Source: Thalassospira lucentensis
GTDB lineage: Bacteria > Pseudomonadota > Alphaproteobacteria > Rhodospirillales > Thalassospiraceae
NCBI RefSeq assembly: GCF_001613805.1
Contig: NZ_LPVY01000007.1
Location: 1 to 64,000 of the forward strand
Direction of reading: 5' to 3'
Length of the DNA: 64,000 bases
The notes below the pieces were generated by a model. It was given only the letters and a program-made list of their open reading frames with translations. It did no database searches and was not told the DNA's origin. Positions 18,064-27,488 of the stretch are shown in pieces (the first letter of the stretch is position 1; every line of letters begins with the position of its first letter). The position numbers were made by a program, and so were the translations under genes.

Positions 18064-18134
18064 ATAAAAGATACCAGAAAGGGCCGCATAAAAGATACCA
18101 GAAAGGGCCGCAAATATGCGGCCCTTTTGTTTTG
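18064..18134 (+). terminator. Terminator with a tandemly duplicated upstream arm
   Basis: A 24-bp unit starting ATAAAAGATACC and ending GGGCCGC occurs twice back to back (18064-18087, 18088-18111) with no mismatch. The second copy provides AAAGGGCCGC (18102-18111), which pairs with GCGGCCCTTT (18118-18127) before a TTTTGTTTT tract. The first copy holds an identical competing arm at 18078-18087. Confidence 0.85.
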
Positions 18135-18215
18135 GGGGTTGCGGATCGTTGCTGGACCGCATGTCAAATTATTTGTATGAGGAATGCAAATAGACCGATC
18201 ATGGGAGGAAACAAA

Positions 18216-19058
18216 ATGAAACTACTGCGTTTCGGCGCTGTTGGTGCGGAAAAACCCGGATTACTGGATCAGGGCGGTGTAATCCGAGATTTGTCGGCGG
18301 TGATCGAGGACTTCAATCCAGACACCATTTCCGATGCCACCTTTGCCAAAATTGCCACCCTTGATTCGGCAGGCCTTCCGGTCGTCTCAGGCAACCCGCG
18401 GATCGGTGCCTGTGTTGCCAAACCGGGCAAGTTTATCTGCATTGGTCTGAACTATTCCGATCACGCGGCCGAAGCAGGCATGCAGGTGCCGCCTGAGCCG
18501 ATCATCTTTTTCAAGGCAACGTCGGCGGTTTGCGGCCCGAATGACGATGTGGAAATTCCACGCGGTTCGCAAAAATCCGACTGGGAAGTCGAACTGGGCA
18601 TCGTGATCGGCAAGGAAGCCAAATATGTGACCGAGGCAGAGGCGCTTGATCATGTGGCAGGTTACTGTGTGGTCAATGATGTGTCCGAACGCGCGTTTCA
18701 GCTTGAACATGCCGGGCAGTGGGTGAAAGGCAAAAGCCACGACACGTTTGGTCCGATCGGCCCGTGGCTGGTGACACGTGACGAGATTGCCGATCCGCAG
18801 AACCTGCGCCTGTGGCTGGAACTGAACGGCGAACGCGTCCAGAATGGCAGTACGGCAACCATGGTTTACGGCGTTGCCCATCTGATCAGCTATCTGTCGA
18901 AATTCATGACCCTGCAGCCGGGCGACATCATCACAACGGGGACTCCGCCCGGTGTTGGCATGGGTATGACACCGCAACGTTTCCTGAAACCCGGCGATGT
19001 CATGGAGCTTGGCGTCGAAGGGCTTGGAAGCCAGCGTCAGAAAACAGTTCAGGTCTGA
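18216..19058 (+). CDS. Fumarylacetoacetate hydrolase family protein (2-keto-acid hydrolase/hydratase type)
   Basis: 280 aa; the start follows GGGAGG. It is the small single-domain FAH type: a ~60-residue N-terminal domain, then the catalytic fold from GKFICIGLNYSDHAAE (71-86). Metal ligands are E124, E126 and D155 (WEVELG, VNDVSER), with a conserved TGTPPGVGMG near the end. Relatives include 2,4-diketo-3-deoxy-L-fuconate hydrolase, acylpyruvases and enzymes often labelled ureidoglycolate lyase. In a window full of deoxy-keto-sugar-acid genes, a sugar-acid hydrolase or dehydratase role is the best guess. It is monocistronic, followed by a terminator. Confidence 0.88.
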   Translation: MKLLRFGAVGAEKPGLLDQGGVIRDLSAVIEDFNPDTISDATFAKIATLDSAGLPVVSGNPRIGACVAKPGKFICIGLNYSDHAAEAGMQVPPEPIIFFKATSAVCGPNDDVEIPRGSQKSDWEVELGIVIGKEAKYVTEAEALDHVAGYCVVNDVSERAFQLEHAGQWVKGKSHDTFGPIGPWLVTRDEIADPQNLRLWLELNGERVQNGSTATMVYGVAHLISYLSKFMTLQPGDIITTGTPPGVGMGMTPQRFLKPGDVMELGVEGLGSQRQKTVQV

Positions 19059-19079
19059 TGAGGCTTGTAAGCAAAATGA

Positions 19080-19112
19080 AAAGCCCCGCAGCGTATGTTG
19101 CGGGGCTTTTTT
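19080..19112 (+). terminator. Terminator between FAH gene and pentulose kinase
   Basis: AAAGCCCCGCA pairs with TGCGGGGCTTT around a short loop, followed by T6. It lies between convergent genes and is suited to both strands. Confidence 0.88.
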
Positions 19113-19118
19113 GATGGA

Positions 19119-20708
19119 TCAGCCTGCGGCCATGGCATCAAGTTCCTGTCGGTGGGCATGAAGCTTGTGGAAAATGGCATAGCGCCTGTCGTGGGCGTCC
19201 TTAGCGGTTTGGTCCGGCGCGTGGATGGTTTCCTTGCCAGCCATACGGCGCGACGCAAGTGCAAGACCGCCTTCGGGATTAAGGGCCGCCGCACCCAGCA
19301 TCGCGGATCCCAGCAGGACCGGTTCGGCACAGTCGGACATCACGACATTGCAGCCGGTGACGTCGGCATAAAGTTTGACCAGAACCGGGCTTGCAGTGTG
19401 TCCGCCGCTTAGATGGATATGTTTGATCTCATAGCCCGTTGCATTCAGCGCATCAATGATATGGCGTGTGCCATAGGCAATGGCGCAGGCGGTTGCCCAG
19501 TAAAGGTCAAGGAAGCTTTCCTCGCTTTGATCAAGGTTGAGGCCGGAAATCACGCCAAGCGCTTCTGAATCGGCGAGTGGTGACCGGTTGCCATGAAAAT
19601 CGGGCAGAACATGTAGGCGCGGCGCAAGATCGGGTGTTTCCATCATCCGGTGCAAAAGTTTTTCGCTGGCAAGCTTGTGAGCATCGCGACCCATAGCATG
19701 CGAAAAAGGATGCATGGCAACAATATGATCAAGCAATGCACCGGTTGCTGATTGGCCGCCCTCGTTAAGCCAAAGACCCGGCGCAATCGCCCCGAAATAG
19801 GGGCCCCATACGCCCTTGATGAAGCGCGGTTCGGACGACAGCGCCATATGGCACGTCGAGGTCCCGGCAATCATGGCGAACCGTTCATCCAGATTGCCAT
19901 CCAGATATTCGCCAAGTGTGCCAAGGGCCCCGGCATGGGCATCAATCAAGCCTGCACCCACGACGCAATCGGAGGTCAAACCAAGTTCGGTCGCACTCTG
20001 TTCGGAGAGATTGCCGATCAGATCGCCAACACCCAATGCCTTGCGGTCAATTCCGGCTTTGCCCGGGAAATCATCGAGACCGATTTGATCAAGAAATGCG
20101 CGATCCCATGGATCATCCTGATGGGCCAGATAGGTCCATTTGCAGGTTATCGTGCAGCAGGACCGCTTGTTGCTGCCGGTTGCGCGGAAAGACAGGAAAT
20201 CAGCAAGGTCGTAAGCTGCACCCATTTTGTCCCAGTTCTGACGGTGGTGGCGCTTTAACCACATCAGTTTGGGCAATTCCATTTCGGGGGACATGGTACC
20301 GCCGATATATTCTAGCACCTTGGCGCCGGTTTTGGTGCATTCTTCGGCTTCGCGGATGGCACGGTGATCCATCCAGACAATAACATCCCAGTTATCGCCG
20401 CCGCCGGGGGTGACACCAAGCGGACGGTTATTGGCATCGCGGATCACGAGCGAACAGGTGGCGTCAAACCCGATGGCTGCGACCTGATTGGCTGCAATGT
20501 TTGATTTTGCCAGCGCATCACGGACCGATTGGCAAACAGATTGCCAGATATTTTCCGAGTCCTGTTCGACGAAGTCGGGTTTTGGCTTGTTCATGGCAAT
20601 CGCATGGGCGGCACTGCCGAGCAGTTTTCCATCCTGGCTAAACACGCCAGCACGTGCGCTTCCGGTGCCAACATCCACACCGATAATGACTTTGTCTGTA
20701 AGGCTCAT
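19119..20708 (-). CDS. FGGY-family pentulose kinase (D-ribulokinase-like)
   Basis: 529 aa from the ATG after GGGAGG. FGGY motifs are: IIGVDVGTGSARAGVF near the start (phosphate 1), the ATPase core GLIDAHAGALGTLGE with catalytic Asp, and SGGHTASPVLVKLYADVTG (adenosine region) near 440. RATGSNKRSCCTITCKWTYL matches the D-ribulokinase/YDR109C-type subfamily rather than XylB-type xylulokinases. It phosphorylates a ketopentose, entering the pentose phosphate pathway and so giving an alternative to the oxidative xylose route. No pentitol dehydrogenase is adjacent. A divergent HAD phosphatase lies 223 bp away. Confidence 0.88.
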   Translation of the reverse strand: MSLTDKVIIGVDVGTGSARAGVFSQDGKLLGSAAHAIAMNKPKPDFVEQDSENIWQSVCQSVRDALAKSNIAANQVAAIGFDATCSLVIRDANNRPLGVTPGGGDNWDVIVWMDHRAIREAEECTKTGAKVLEYIGGTMSPEMELPKLMWLKRHHRQNWDKMGAAYDLADFLSFRATGSNKRSCCTITCKWTYLAHQDDPWDRAFLDQIGLDDFPGKAGIDRKALGVGDLIGNLSEQSATELGLTSDCVVGAGLIDAHAGALGTLGEYLDGNLDERFAMIAGTSTCHMALSSEPRFIKGVWGPYFGAIAPGLWLNEGGQSATGALLDHIVAMHPFSHAMGRDAHKLASEKLLHRMMETPDLAPRLHVLPDFHGNRSPLADSEALGVISGLNLDQSEESFLDLYWATACAIAYGTRHIIDALNATGYEIKHIHLSGGHTASPVLVKLYADVTGCNVVMSDCAEPVLLGSAMLGAAALNPEGGLALASRRMAGKETIHAPDQTAKDAHDRRYAIFHKLHAHRQELDAMAAG

Positions 20709-20931
20709 ATGGTATTCCTCCCGCGGGGCCGGTTGGCGGGAGCCCTGTATTTCATAGGCAAACCCGATCCCGGTTTTATGCATTCTTCGCGCGTGTTGGT
20801 CACCGCGATAAATTCGTGCCGTACGTAATTGAGCAAAAGTGCATCGATTGGTCAAATGTTCATTTTGATTGACGATGACATTCGCGATTGTATAGGCTTT
20901 TGTGATCAAACCCAACGAAGCCAGGTTCAAC

Positions 20932-21666
20932 ATGGCCCCCGGAAATGTCCAAGATAACGCCCGTAACCCGGCGTCGGCTCCGATCATGACCGGCAAGGAC
21001 GTCGTTCTTTTCGATTGTGACGGCGTTTTGGTCGACAGTGAACCTATTTCGCTGGCGACGCTTGTCGATGTGCTTGATCATTATGGTGCACCGCTTGATC
21101 TTGCCGAAGTTGCCGCCCGTTTTACCGGGCGATCAAGTGCGGCACCGATTGAACATATCCGGATCGAAACCGGACGGGATATCACCGCAGAATTCAAACC
21201 GTTCTTTTATGAACGGCTGTTTGCCCGCTATGACGTTGAATTGCAGAAAACAGACGACATCGAGGATGTCTTGACTGCATTGAGCAGCCGCAATATCGCG
21301 TTTTGCATTTCATCAAGCAGTTCGGTGCAGCGCCTTGAGCGCACGATGGCGGTTACCGGCCTTGGTCACTGGTTTGGTACCGACATCTATAGTGCGGATT
21401 TCGTCAAGAACGGCAAACCAGCACCTGATCTGTTTTTATATGCCGCCGATAAAATGGGCTTTCGCCCGGAACAGGCGGTGGTGATTGAGGATTCCGTCGC
21501 CGGGGTCAAGGCCGCGGTGGCCGCAGGCATGACCTGTATTGGTTATGTCGGTGGCGGGCACTATGTGGAAGATCGCAAAATTGCCGCAGCCCGGCTTTAC
21601 GAAGCCGGGGCTGACGTGGTTTTTGACGGCATGCGTGATATCGCAGCCCTGATTAGTCAGGGCTGA
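20932..21666 (+). CDS. HAD-superfamily hydrolase (beta-phosphoglucomutase-like subfamily IA)
   Basis: 244 aa from this ATG, which has a CCAGG before it. A GTG at 20902 and an ATG at 20986 are alternatives, and homology only clearly begins at the third. Motifs are DxD nucleophile DCDGVLVDSE, cap domain at ~50-110, motif II CISSSSS, motif III KNGKPAPD and motif IV VIEDSVAGVKAA. Likely a sugar-phosphate phosphatase or mutase. Divergent from the FGGY kinase, it could act on its phosphopentose or a by-product; that is inference. Confidence 0.85.
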   Translation: MAPGNVQDNARNPASAPIMTGKDVVLFDCDGVLVDSEPISLATLVDVLDHYGAPLDLAEVAARFTGRSSAAPIEHIRIETGRDITAEFKPFFYERLFARYDVELQKTDDIEDVLTALSSRNIAFCISSSSSVQRLERTMAVTGLGHWFGTDIYSADFVKNGKPAPDLFLYAADKMGFRPEQAVVIEDSVAGVKAAVAAGMTCIGYVGGGHYVEDRKIAAARLYEAGADVVFDGMRDIAALISQG

Positions 21667-21672
21667 TTTTAT

Positions 21673-22404
21673 CTAGCGTTGACGCAGCAGGCTTTGATAA
21701 CGGGCCTGACTTTGGCTGAGATGTTCGCGCATTGCCGTGCGGGCGGTTTCGGCATCGCGTGCGGCAATTGCATCAAAGATGCGATGATGTTCGGCCAGAA
21801 TTTTCTGCATGTAGTTTTTCTGGTCTTCGACCTCTGGCGGGCGGCGGCGCAATTGCGCGCGCGGGATGGTTTTATCGCCCAGATGTTCAAGGAACTCGAC
21901 ATAGCGCCGATTGTTTGTCGCATCGGCAATGGCGCGATGGAATTCAAAATCGGCTTTTTCTGTCGGATTACCGCGTTCGAACTGGTCGGTCATTTCCTGC
22001 AGGGCTTCGTAGATTTTCGCCTGCTGTGCCGCCGAACTTCGCGCACAGGCAAGACCTGCGGCCTCGATCTCGACCGCCATGCGCAGTTCAAGAATTTCCA
22101 GAACATCGGAAATCTGCGCGGAATCGACAGCAAAGATTGCGCTACCCAGTTTGCGTGGGCTGGGGGCGAGCACAAACACACCGGCTCCTTGGCGCGGTTC
22201 AAGCAAACCGTCGGCCTTCAGGGCTGCTATAGCCTCGCGCACGACCGTGCGGCTGACGCCGAATTGTTCGGTCAGCACGGGCTCGGTCGGCAGTTTACTG
22301 CCGGGGGTGCGCATGCCGCTTTCAATTTCGTGTCGCAGGCTTGCGATGACCTTTTCGGTCAGGGAAACTTTGCGTGGTGCATTTCGCGCGGCGTTGTTGC
22401 TCAT
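21673..22404 (-). CDS. FadR-type GntR transcriptional regulator 1
   Basis: 243 aa from the ATG at 22404 (a TTG lies 15 nt upstream). The N-terminal GntR winged HTH shows VIASLRHEIESG, GSKLPTEPVLTEQFGVSRTVVREAIAALKADGLLEPRQGAGVFV. A C-terminal FCD domain of alpha-helices follows, with metal/ligand residues in FEFHRAIADATNNRRY and LAEHHRIFDAI. FadR/FCD regulators of this type answer to sugar acids and keto acids (UxuR, ExuR, DgoR). It is divergent from the epimerase-like gene across an intergenic region containing a perfect 10-bp palindrome, and probably controls the uronate locus. Confidence 0.92.
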   Translation of the reverse strand: MSNNAARNAPRKVSLTEKVIASLRHEIESGMRTPGSKLPTEPVLTEQFGVSRTVVREAIAALKADGLLEPRQGAGVFVLAPSPRKLGSAIFAVDSAQISDVLEILELRMAVEIEAAGLACARSSAAQQAKIYEALQEMTDQFERGNPTEKADFEFHRAIADATNNRRYVEFLEHLGDKTIPRAQLRRRPPEVEDQKNYMQKILAEHHRIFDAIAARDAETARTAMREHLSQSQARYQSLLRQR

Positions 22405-22499
22405 TTTCTTGCTCTGCAAATCCGCTATGATCGGAACCAGATGTTAATAATGACAAACTTAACATCCTGAAATAGTCCTACGATGTTGGTGACGGAAAG

Positions 22500-22511
22500 T
22501 CATCATATGAT
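22500..22511. promoter_or_regulatory. Candidate GntR operator (TCATCATATGAT)
   Basis: It contains the perfect palindrome ATCATATGAT (22502-22511) in the 133-bp gap between divergent gntR1 and the epimerase-like gene. Near-identical 12-mers recur upstream of kdgD and the hydratase gene, so it is likely a shared operator. Confidence 0.55.
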
Positions 22512-22537
22512 TTTGATATAGTGACGAGGCGACGATA

Positions 22538-23521
22538 ATGGCCAAAACGGCCGAAGCTGAATATCGCTGGAACTGCGGCCCTTTCAAGGTCGGAATTGTG
22601 CCCCGTGGTGGCGCCATTTCAAGGATCGACTGGGTACGTCCCGACGGCAACGGGGTGATTAACCTTTTGCGCCCGATTGACGACTATGCCCTGACATCGG
22701 GTAATCCGTCGCATCTGGGATGTTTTCCGATGGTGCCGTTTGCCAACCGGCTGGGTTACGCCCAGTTCGAATTTGACGGCAAAACCATCAATGTTCCGGC
22801 CAATCGGGCACCGGATCCGCATGCAATTCATGGATTTGGAATTTCCAGTGTCTGGGATATAGAACGCCCGACAGTTGATACCATCCGCTTCAATCACAAA
22901 CATGACGATCCGCAGACGGGGTTCTGCTATGTCGCCTGGCAACAGATCAAAGTTGCAAACGATACCATTTCCATCGAAATCGGCGTGCGTCATCTGGGAA
23001 AGGGACCGATGCCTTATGGGATCGGCTTGCATCCATGGTTCCCCGGCGGCGAAAGCGCATGGGTGCAGTTTGTTGCGACCGACTGTTTTAGCACGGATGA
23101 GGGAAAATTGCCGACCACGCGCACGGTGATTGATCTTGGGCGTGACTTTGCCGATGGCAAGATGATCCGCCATCACAAGGGGCTGGATGTTCATTATATC
23201 GGCTGGAACAAACAGGCGGAAATGGTCTGGGCAGACCGGCAGTTAAGCCTGCTTCTGGAAGCCAGTGACACTTTGTCGAATCTGCAATTCTATATCCCGG
23301 AAAACGGCCAGACATTCTGTGTCGAGCCGGTGTCGCATGTACCAAACGTCCATAACCGTCCGGAATTCAAGGAATTCGGCGATGTCAGGGTGCTTGGCTA
23401 TAACGATACGCTTTCTGGCGACATGACCCTGACACCAGGCCTTTTGACCGGATCGGATAATGGCCTTGTCGATGGTCACGAGGAACCGGTCGGCAGGCGG
23501 GATTATTCACTGGTTGACTGA
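22538..23521 (+). CDS. Aldose 1-epimerase family protein
   Basis: 327 aa with a galactose-mutarotase-like all-beta fold. HAIHGFG (His near 91) and the later GIGLHPWFPGG give the two catalytic-type histidines, and FCVEPVSHVPN supplies the Glu. It probably interconverts anomers of the incoming sugar or uronate so that the dehydrogenase, which uses one anomer, is supplied; the lactonase and uronate dehydrogenase genes nearby support this. The ribosome-binding site is GAGG, 11 nt upstream. It is followed closely by the second GntR gene. Confidence 0.87.
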   Translation: MAKTAEAEYRWNCGPFKVGIVPRGGAISRIDWVRPDGNGVINLLRPIDDYALTSGNPSHLGCFPMVPFANRLGYAQFEFDGKTINVPANRAPDPHAIHGFGISSVWDIERPTVDTIRFNHKHDDPQTGFCYVAWQQIKVANDTISIEIGVRHLGKGPMPYGIGLHPWFPGGESAWVQFVATDCFSTDEGKLPTTRTVIDLGRDFADGKMIRHHKGLDVHYIGWNKQAEMVWADRQLSLLLEASDTLSNLQFYIPENGQTFCVEPVSHVPNVHNRPEFKEFGDVRVLGYNDTLSGDMTLTPGLLTGSDNGLVDGHEEPVGRRDYSLVD

Positions 23522-23559
23522 TTGCTTCCCCTTTACCCCTTCAGGATTTGCCGATAAAA

Positions 23560-23589
23560 CTTACAAGTAAGAATGACAAGATGACAAGT
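23560..23589. promoter_or_regulatory. Candidate operator with repeated ACAAG boxes
   Basis: The near-palindrome CTTACAAGTAAG (23560-23571) is followed by two more ACAAG units just before the second GntR start codon. Related ACTTGT/ACAAGT and TTACAAGATGTAAG sites occur at 27489-27517 before the TRAP operon, suggesting autoregulation plus transporter control by this GntR. Confidence 0.45.
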
Positions 23590-23591
23590 TG

Positions 23592-24323
23592 ATGGGGATT
23601 GGGGAAATGACCGGTTTGCAGCTTAAAATACAGAAGCGTGAAAAGCTTGCGGATCAGCTTTATGGGCAAATTCTGGAACAGATTGTATCTGGCAATCTGT
23701 CTGAAGGGGCAAAGCTGCCCTCTGAAAATGAAATATGTGCGTCTTTTGGTGTGTCACGGCCCGTGGTACGTGAAGCGCTGCGCAAATTGCAGTCTGACGG
23801 GTTGGTTTATGCCCGACAGGGGGTTGGGTCTTTTGTCAAGAAACGTCCGCCACAAGGGTTGATCGAGTTTGGCGGCATCAATGATGTGGCGGGGTTGCTG
23901 CGCTGTTTTGAGGCCCGTATCGCGATCGAAGCAGCAACCGCACGCATGGCGGCGGAACGTGCCACGCTGCGCCATCATCGCGATATCGAACGGGCGCTTA
24001 AAATGCTTGAACAAGGCATTGCAGCCGGTGACATAGCTGATCAGGCAGATTTTGAATTTCATATGTCAATCGCGCGCGCCAGCGGAAATGATATTTTTGT
24101 CACCATGCTGACGTCGCTGCATGGCGTGATTGCCAAAACCATGAATGTCGCGCTTAACATCACCCGTACCGGATCAGCTGACCGGGTGAAAAAGGTTCTT
24201 TTGGAACATCGCCAGATTTATGATGCGATCCGCGGGCAGGACGGCGAGAGCGCGGAATTGCTGATGCGCTATCATTTGCATCAGGCCCGTCAGCGGGTAA
24301 CCGACCATGCGCGTGATATGTAA
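23592..24323 (+). CDS. FadR-type GntR transcriptional regulator 2
   Basis: 243 aa; start at 23592 or 23607 is uncertain because neither has a well-spaced ribosome-binding site. GntR HTH: QLYGQILEQIVSGNLSEGAKLPSENEICASFGVSRPVVREALRKLQSDGLVYARQG. The FCD effector domain carries FEFHMSIARASGND, LLEHRQIYDAI and RYHLHQARQR, with the three conserved histidines. It is clearly paralogous to the regulator at 21673 but has its own putative site family (ACAAG). Likely effectors are uronate/aldarate intermediates. Confidence 0.92.
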   Translation: MGIGEMTGLQLKIQKREKLADQLYGQILEQIVSGNLSEGAKLPSENEICASFGVSRPVVREALRKLQSDGLVYARQGVGSFVKKRPPQGLIEFGGINDVAGLLRCFEARIAIEAATARMAAERATLRHHRDIERALKMLEQGIAAGDIADQADFEFHMSIARASGNDIFVTMLTSLHGVIAKTMNVALNITRTGSADRVKKVLLEHRQIYDAIRGQDGESAELLMRYHLHQARQRVTDHARDM

Positions 24324-24405
24324 AGTCGCGGCTATCACGCATAGAACATCCTGTAAAGTTTCCTCGCAAATTTGTTGACAAGTGCCCCCGTGCACCTGCA
24401 CACAA

Positions 24406-24415
24406 GTCATATGAC
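24406..24415. promoter_or_regulatory. Palindrome GTCATATGAC before the lactonase gene
   Basis: A perfect 10-bp palindrome sharing the TCATATGA core with the sites near gntR1 and kdgD, 32 bp upstream of the lactonase start. Candidate operator of the same regulon. Confidence 0.45.
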
Positions 24416-24447
24416 GAATTGCGTCGGAAAGAATACAGGAACGGATC

Positions 24448-25350
24448 ATGTCAGGTGATATTTCAGCCGTACAGCAGCCCCGCATTCTGCTGGAAGAACG
24501 GTTTGAACTGGGCGAATGCCCGAACTGGGACAGAGACAACAGCCGCCTTTACTGGGCCGATATCATCGGCCAGAAAATCCATGCACTTGATATCGTAACC
24601 GGGCAGCGCCACAGTTGGTCATTCGAGAGCGAAGTCGGCTGTTTCGGTCTGACCGATCGGGGGCGTCTGGTTGTGGCGCTGAAAAGTGACATTGTCCTGT
24701 TTGATCCGAAAACCGGTGAGCGCGAAAAACTGGCGGCTGTCGACAGCGACAATGACATGAGTCGCACCAATGACGGCAAGATCGGCCCGGACGGGGCGTT
24801 CTGGGTCGGTACCATGGATCAGAACATCGACAAGCAACCGGTAGCATCGCTTTATCGTGTGACCGGTAAAGGGCAGGTCGAACACAAGGCTGGCGGGATC
24901 AAGATTTCCAACGGTCTGGCTTGGTCGCCCGATGGACGGATCATGTATCACTCGGATTCTCGCGGGCCGTGGGTCAATCGCTGGAACTTTGATGCCAAAA
25001 CCGGCGCGATTGGCAATTGCCAGCGTTTCCTTGATCTTGATGACACGGTCGGGCGTCCGGATGGTGCGGCGGTTGACATGGAAGGCTGCTATTGGAGTGC
25101 GGGTGTTTCGGCGGGCAAGCTGAACCGTTTTGCTCCTGATGGCACATTGTTGCTATCTATTGATATGCCGATGCCAAATCCCACCATGCCGTGCTTTGGC
25201 GGGGCGGATATGAAAACGCTTTATGTCACCAGCCATATGGAAAACTACCCGGCGGAAAAGCGTGACGAATTCCCAGATGCGGGCAAACTTGTCATGCTGC
25301 GTGTCGATGTCGCGGGGGTGCCGGTCAACCGGTTCCGCGAAGGCGGATAA
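24448..25350 (+). CDS. SMP-30/gluconolactonase family sugar lactonase
   Basis: 300 aa, a six-bladed beta-propeller with a divalent-metal site. E23 (GECPNWD), the substrate loop SRTNDGKIGPDGAFWVGTM, Asn in KISNGLAWSPDG and Asp in VGRPDGAAVD match the family ligands. Such enzymes hydrolyse aldono- or aldaro-lactones. Downstream of two uronate regulators, and with Udh and KdgD in the same locus, the best candidate substrate is the aldaro-1,4/1,5-lactone made by uronate dehydrogenase; xylonolactone is the alternative. A strong terminator follows. Confidence 0.88.
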   Translation: MSGDISAVQQPRILLEERFELGECPNWDRDNSRLYWADIIGQKIHALDIVTGQRHSWSFESEVGCFGLTDRGRLVVALKSDIVLFDPKTGEREKLAAVDSDNDMSRTNDGKIGPDGAFWVGTMDQNIDKQPVASLYRVTGKGQVEHKAGGIKISNGLAWSPDGRIMYHSDSRGPWVNRWNFDAKTGAIGNCQRFLDLDDTVGRPDGAAVDMEGCYWSAGVSAGKLNRFAPDGTLLLSIDMPMPNPTMPCFGGADMKTLYVTSHMENYPAEKRDEFPDAGKLVMLRVDVAGVPVNRFREGG

Positions 25351-25367
25351 GATATAAGACCTGAATC

Positions 25368-25403
25368 AAAAGGGCCGTGCAGTTTGTTCTGCACGGCCCT
25401 TTT
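25368..25403. terminator. Bidirectional terminator
   Basis: A 15-bp perfect stem (AAAAGGGCCGTGCAG with its complement) with a 6-nt loop, T-rich on the + strand and A/T-flanked on the other, between the convergent lactonase and hydratase genes. Confidence 0.92.
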
Positions 25404-25424
25404 TCTTTTGGTTTTCCGGATGCC

Positions 25425-26189
25425 TTATCCGGTTTTGATGGTTGCGTGTGCTGTGCCGATGCCATCAAAGATTGCCTCGATCCGCCCATGGCTGGTCAGG
25501 GTCGGTACCGCACAGGCCCCGGTGGTGATGACGTCACCCGCCTTTAAATGTGTGCCGCGTTTGGCAAGGAAACCGGCGAGATAAGCCAATCCGCCAAACG
25601 GATCAGGCCATGCGGCGGGATCGCTGTTCTGGGCGAGGATTTTGTCATCCGATCTTGTTTCGACCGGGACATTCAGAAACGCCATGTCTCGCCAGTTGGT
25701 GATTTCCGGGCCTAGCACCAGATAGCCTGTCGAGTTCAGATCGGCCAGTGTTGCAACCGGTCCCTGTCTTTCACGATATCTGCGGTCCGCGATTTCGATT
25801 GCCAGATGCACGCTTTTGATGTGGTCCAGTACCTTATCAATGGTGGCGTTGCCATCGGGCGTGCTGGCCATGACCACGGCAATCTCGGCCTCGATATTTG
25901 GGAAATGAACATCATTTGTGGTGATGGTCGCCCCGTTTTCGATGATCCGGCCATCCAGCAACGGCCCGACCAGCGGCCCTTCAATCCCAAGCCCTGCCTG
26001 TGCAGCGCGTGTCGCGACCGAAAGCTTCCATCCGGTTTGCTTCGCGCCAGTCAGGGCAAGAGTGGCTTGCTGTATCTCGTAGGCAGTATCGAAGTCGACC
26101 GGACTCGCGTCTGCGGGCAGGGGATCTATCAGAATGTTTTGCTTAAACGCATCGGCCAGAATCCGGCTTGCCTTGGTGATGTCGGTCAT
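25425..26189 (-). CDS. 2-keto-4-pentenoate hydratase-like protein (FAH fold)
   Basis: 254 aa. It resembles MhpD/DmpE-type hydratases: ILIDPLPADASPVDFDTAYEIQ, LTGAKQTGWKLSVATRAAQAGLG, FPNIEAEIAVVM (metal ligands E-x-E) and AGDVITTGACAVP near the end. The family hydrates 2-hydroxypenta-2,4-dienoate or decarboxylates oxalocrotonate. Here it is divergent from kdgD and shares the palindromic operators, so it probably handles an unsaturated keto acid from sugar-acid breakdown rather than an aromatic intermediate; no ring-cleavage genes are nearby. It is the third FAH-fold enzyme in the window. Confidence 0.85.
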   Translation of the reverse strand: MTDITKASRILADAFKQNILIDPLPADASPVDFDTAYEIQQATLALTGAKQTGWKLSVATRAAQAGLGIEGPLVGPLLDGRIIENGATITTNDVHFPNIEAEIAVVMASTPDGNATIDKVLDHIKSVHLAIEIADRRYRERQGPVATLADLNSTGYLVLGPEITNWRDMAFLNVPVETRSDDKILAQNSDPAAWPDPFGGLAYLAGFLAKRGTHLKAGDVITTGACAVPTLTSHGRIEAIFDGIGTAHATIKTG

Positions 26190-26253
26190 TTTCCGCGCGC
26201 ATCCTTCTGTTTTTGCGATGTTTTCAGCAGCGTAGCGGCATGAAAATATAAAG

Positions 26254-26432
26254 TCATCATATCAATTGTCGAGAGTCGTGGATTTGCAGTGTCAAACCCG
26301 TTGATATGATGATTTGGTTGAAGGGGCGGTATGGGTCAAATTCTCGGTAAATCGCTGTTTTCTCGCTAGACTAAAGTTTGTGAGTAATATGATTGACACA
26401 ATGATATGATGAATTTATAGAATCATCATAGG
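26254..26432. promoter_or_regulatory. Cluster of four candidate GntR operators between the hydratase gene and kdgD
   Basis: TCATCATATCAA at 26254-26265 and its exact reverse complement TTGATATGATGA at 26301-26312 form a 12-bp perfect inverted repeat. ATGATATGATGA at 26401-26412 and TCATCATA at 26423-26430 repeat the pattern nearer kdgD. The 277-bp divergent intergenic region holds no gene. The sites match the palindrome beside gntR1. Confidence 0.6.
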
Positions 26433-26451
26433 TTATGTCGCCGATTTATGA

Positions 26452-27393
<942 letters not shown>

Positions 27394-27403
27394 GCTTGAC
27401 GAC

Positions 27404-27426
27404 CCCGGCAGGTGGCATCTGCCGGG
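27404..27426 (+). terminator. Hairpin after kdgD
   Basis: CCCGGCAG / CTGCCGGG with a 7-nt loop and no proper U-tract. Partial terminator or mRNA-end hairpin. Confidence 0.5.
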
Positions 27427-27488
27427 ATTACCTCTGTGACGCCGCAAAAGTAAATGGCGCGCAAAATTCGGCTGTCAGAAAAACCATT

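Noticed and set aside
20862-20880. TTGGTCAAATG near the kinase/HAD gap as a further RutR box
   Set aside because: Only one half-site is present and the neighbouring genes are unrelated to pyrimidines.
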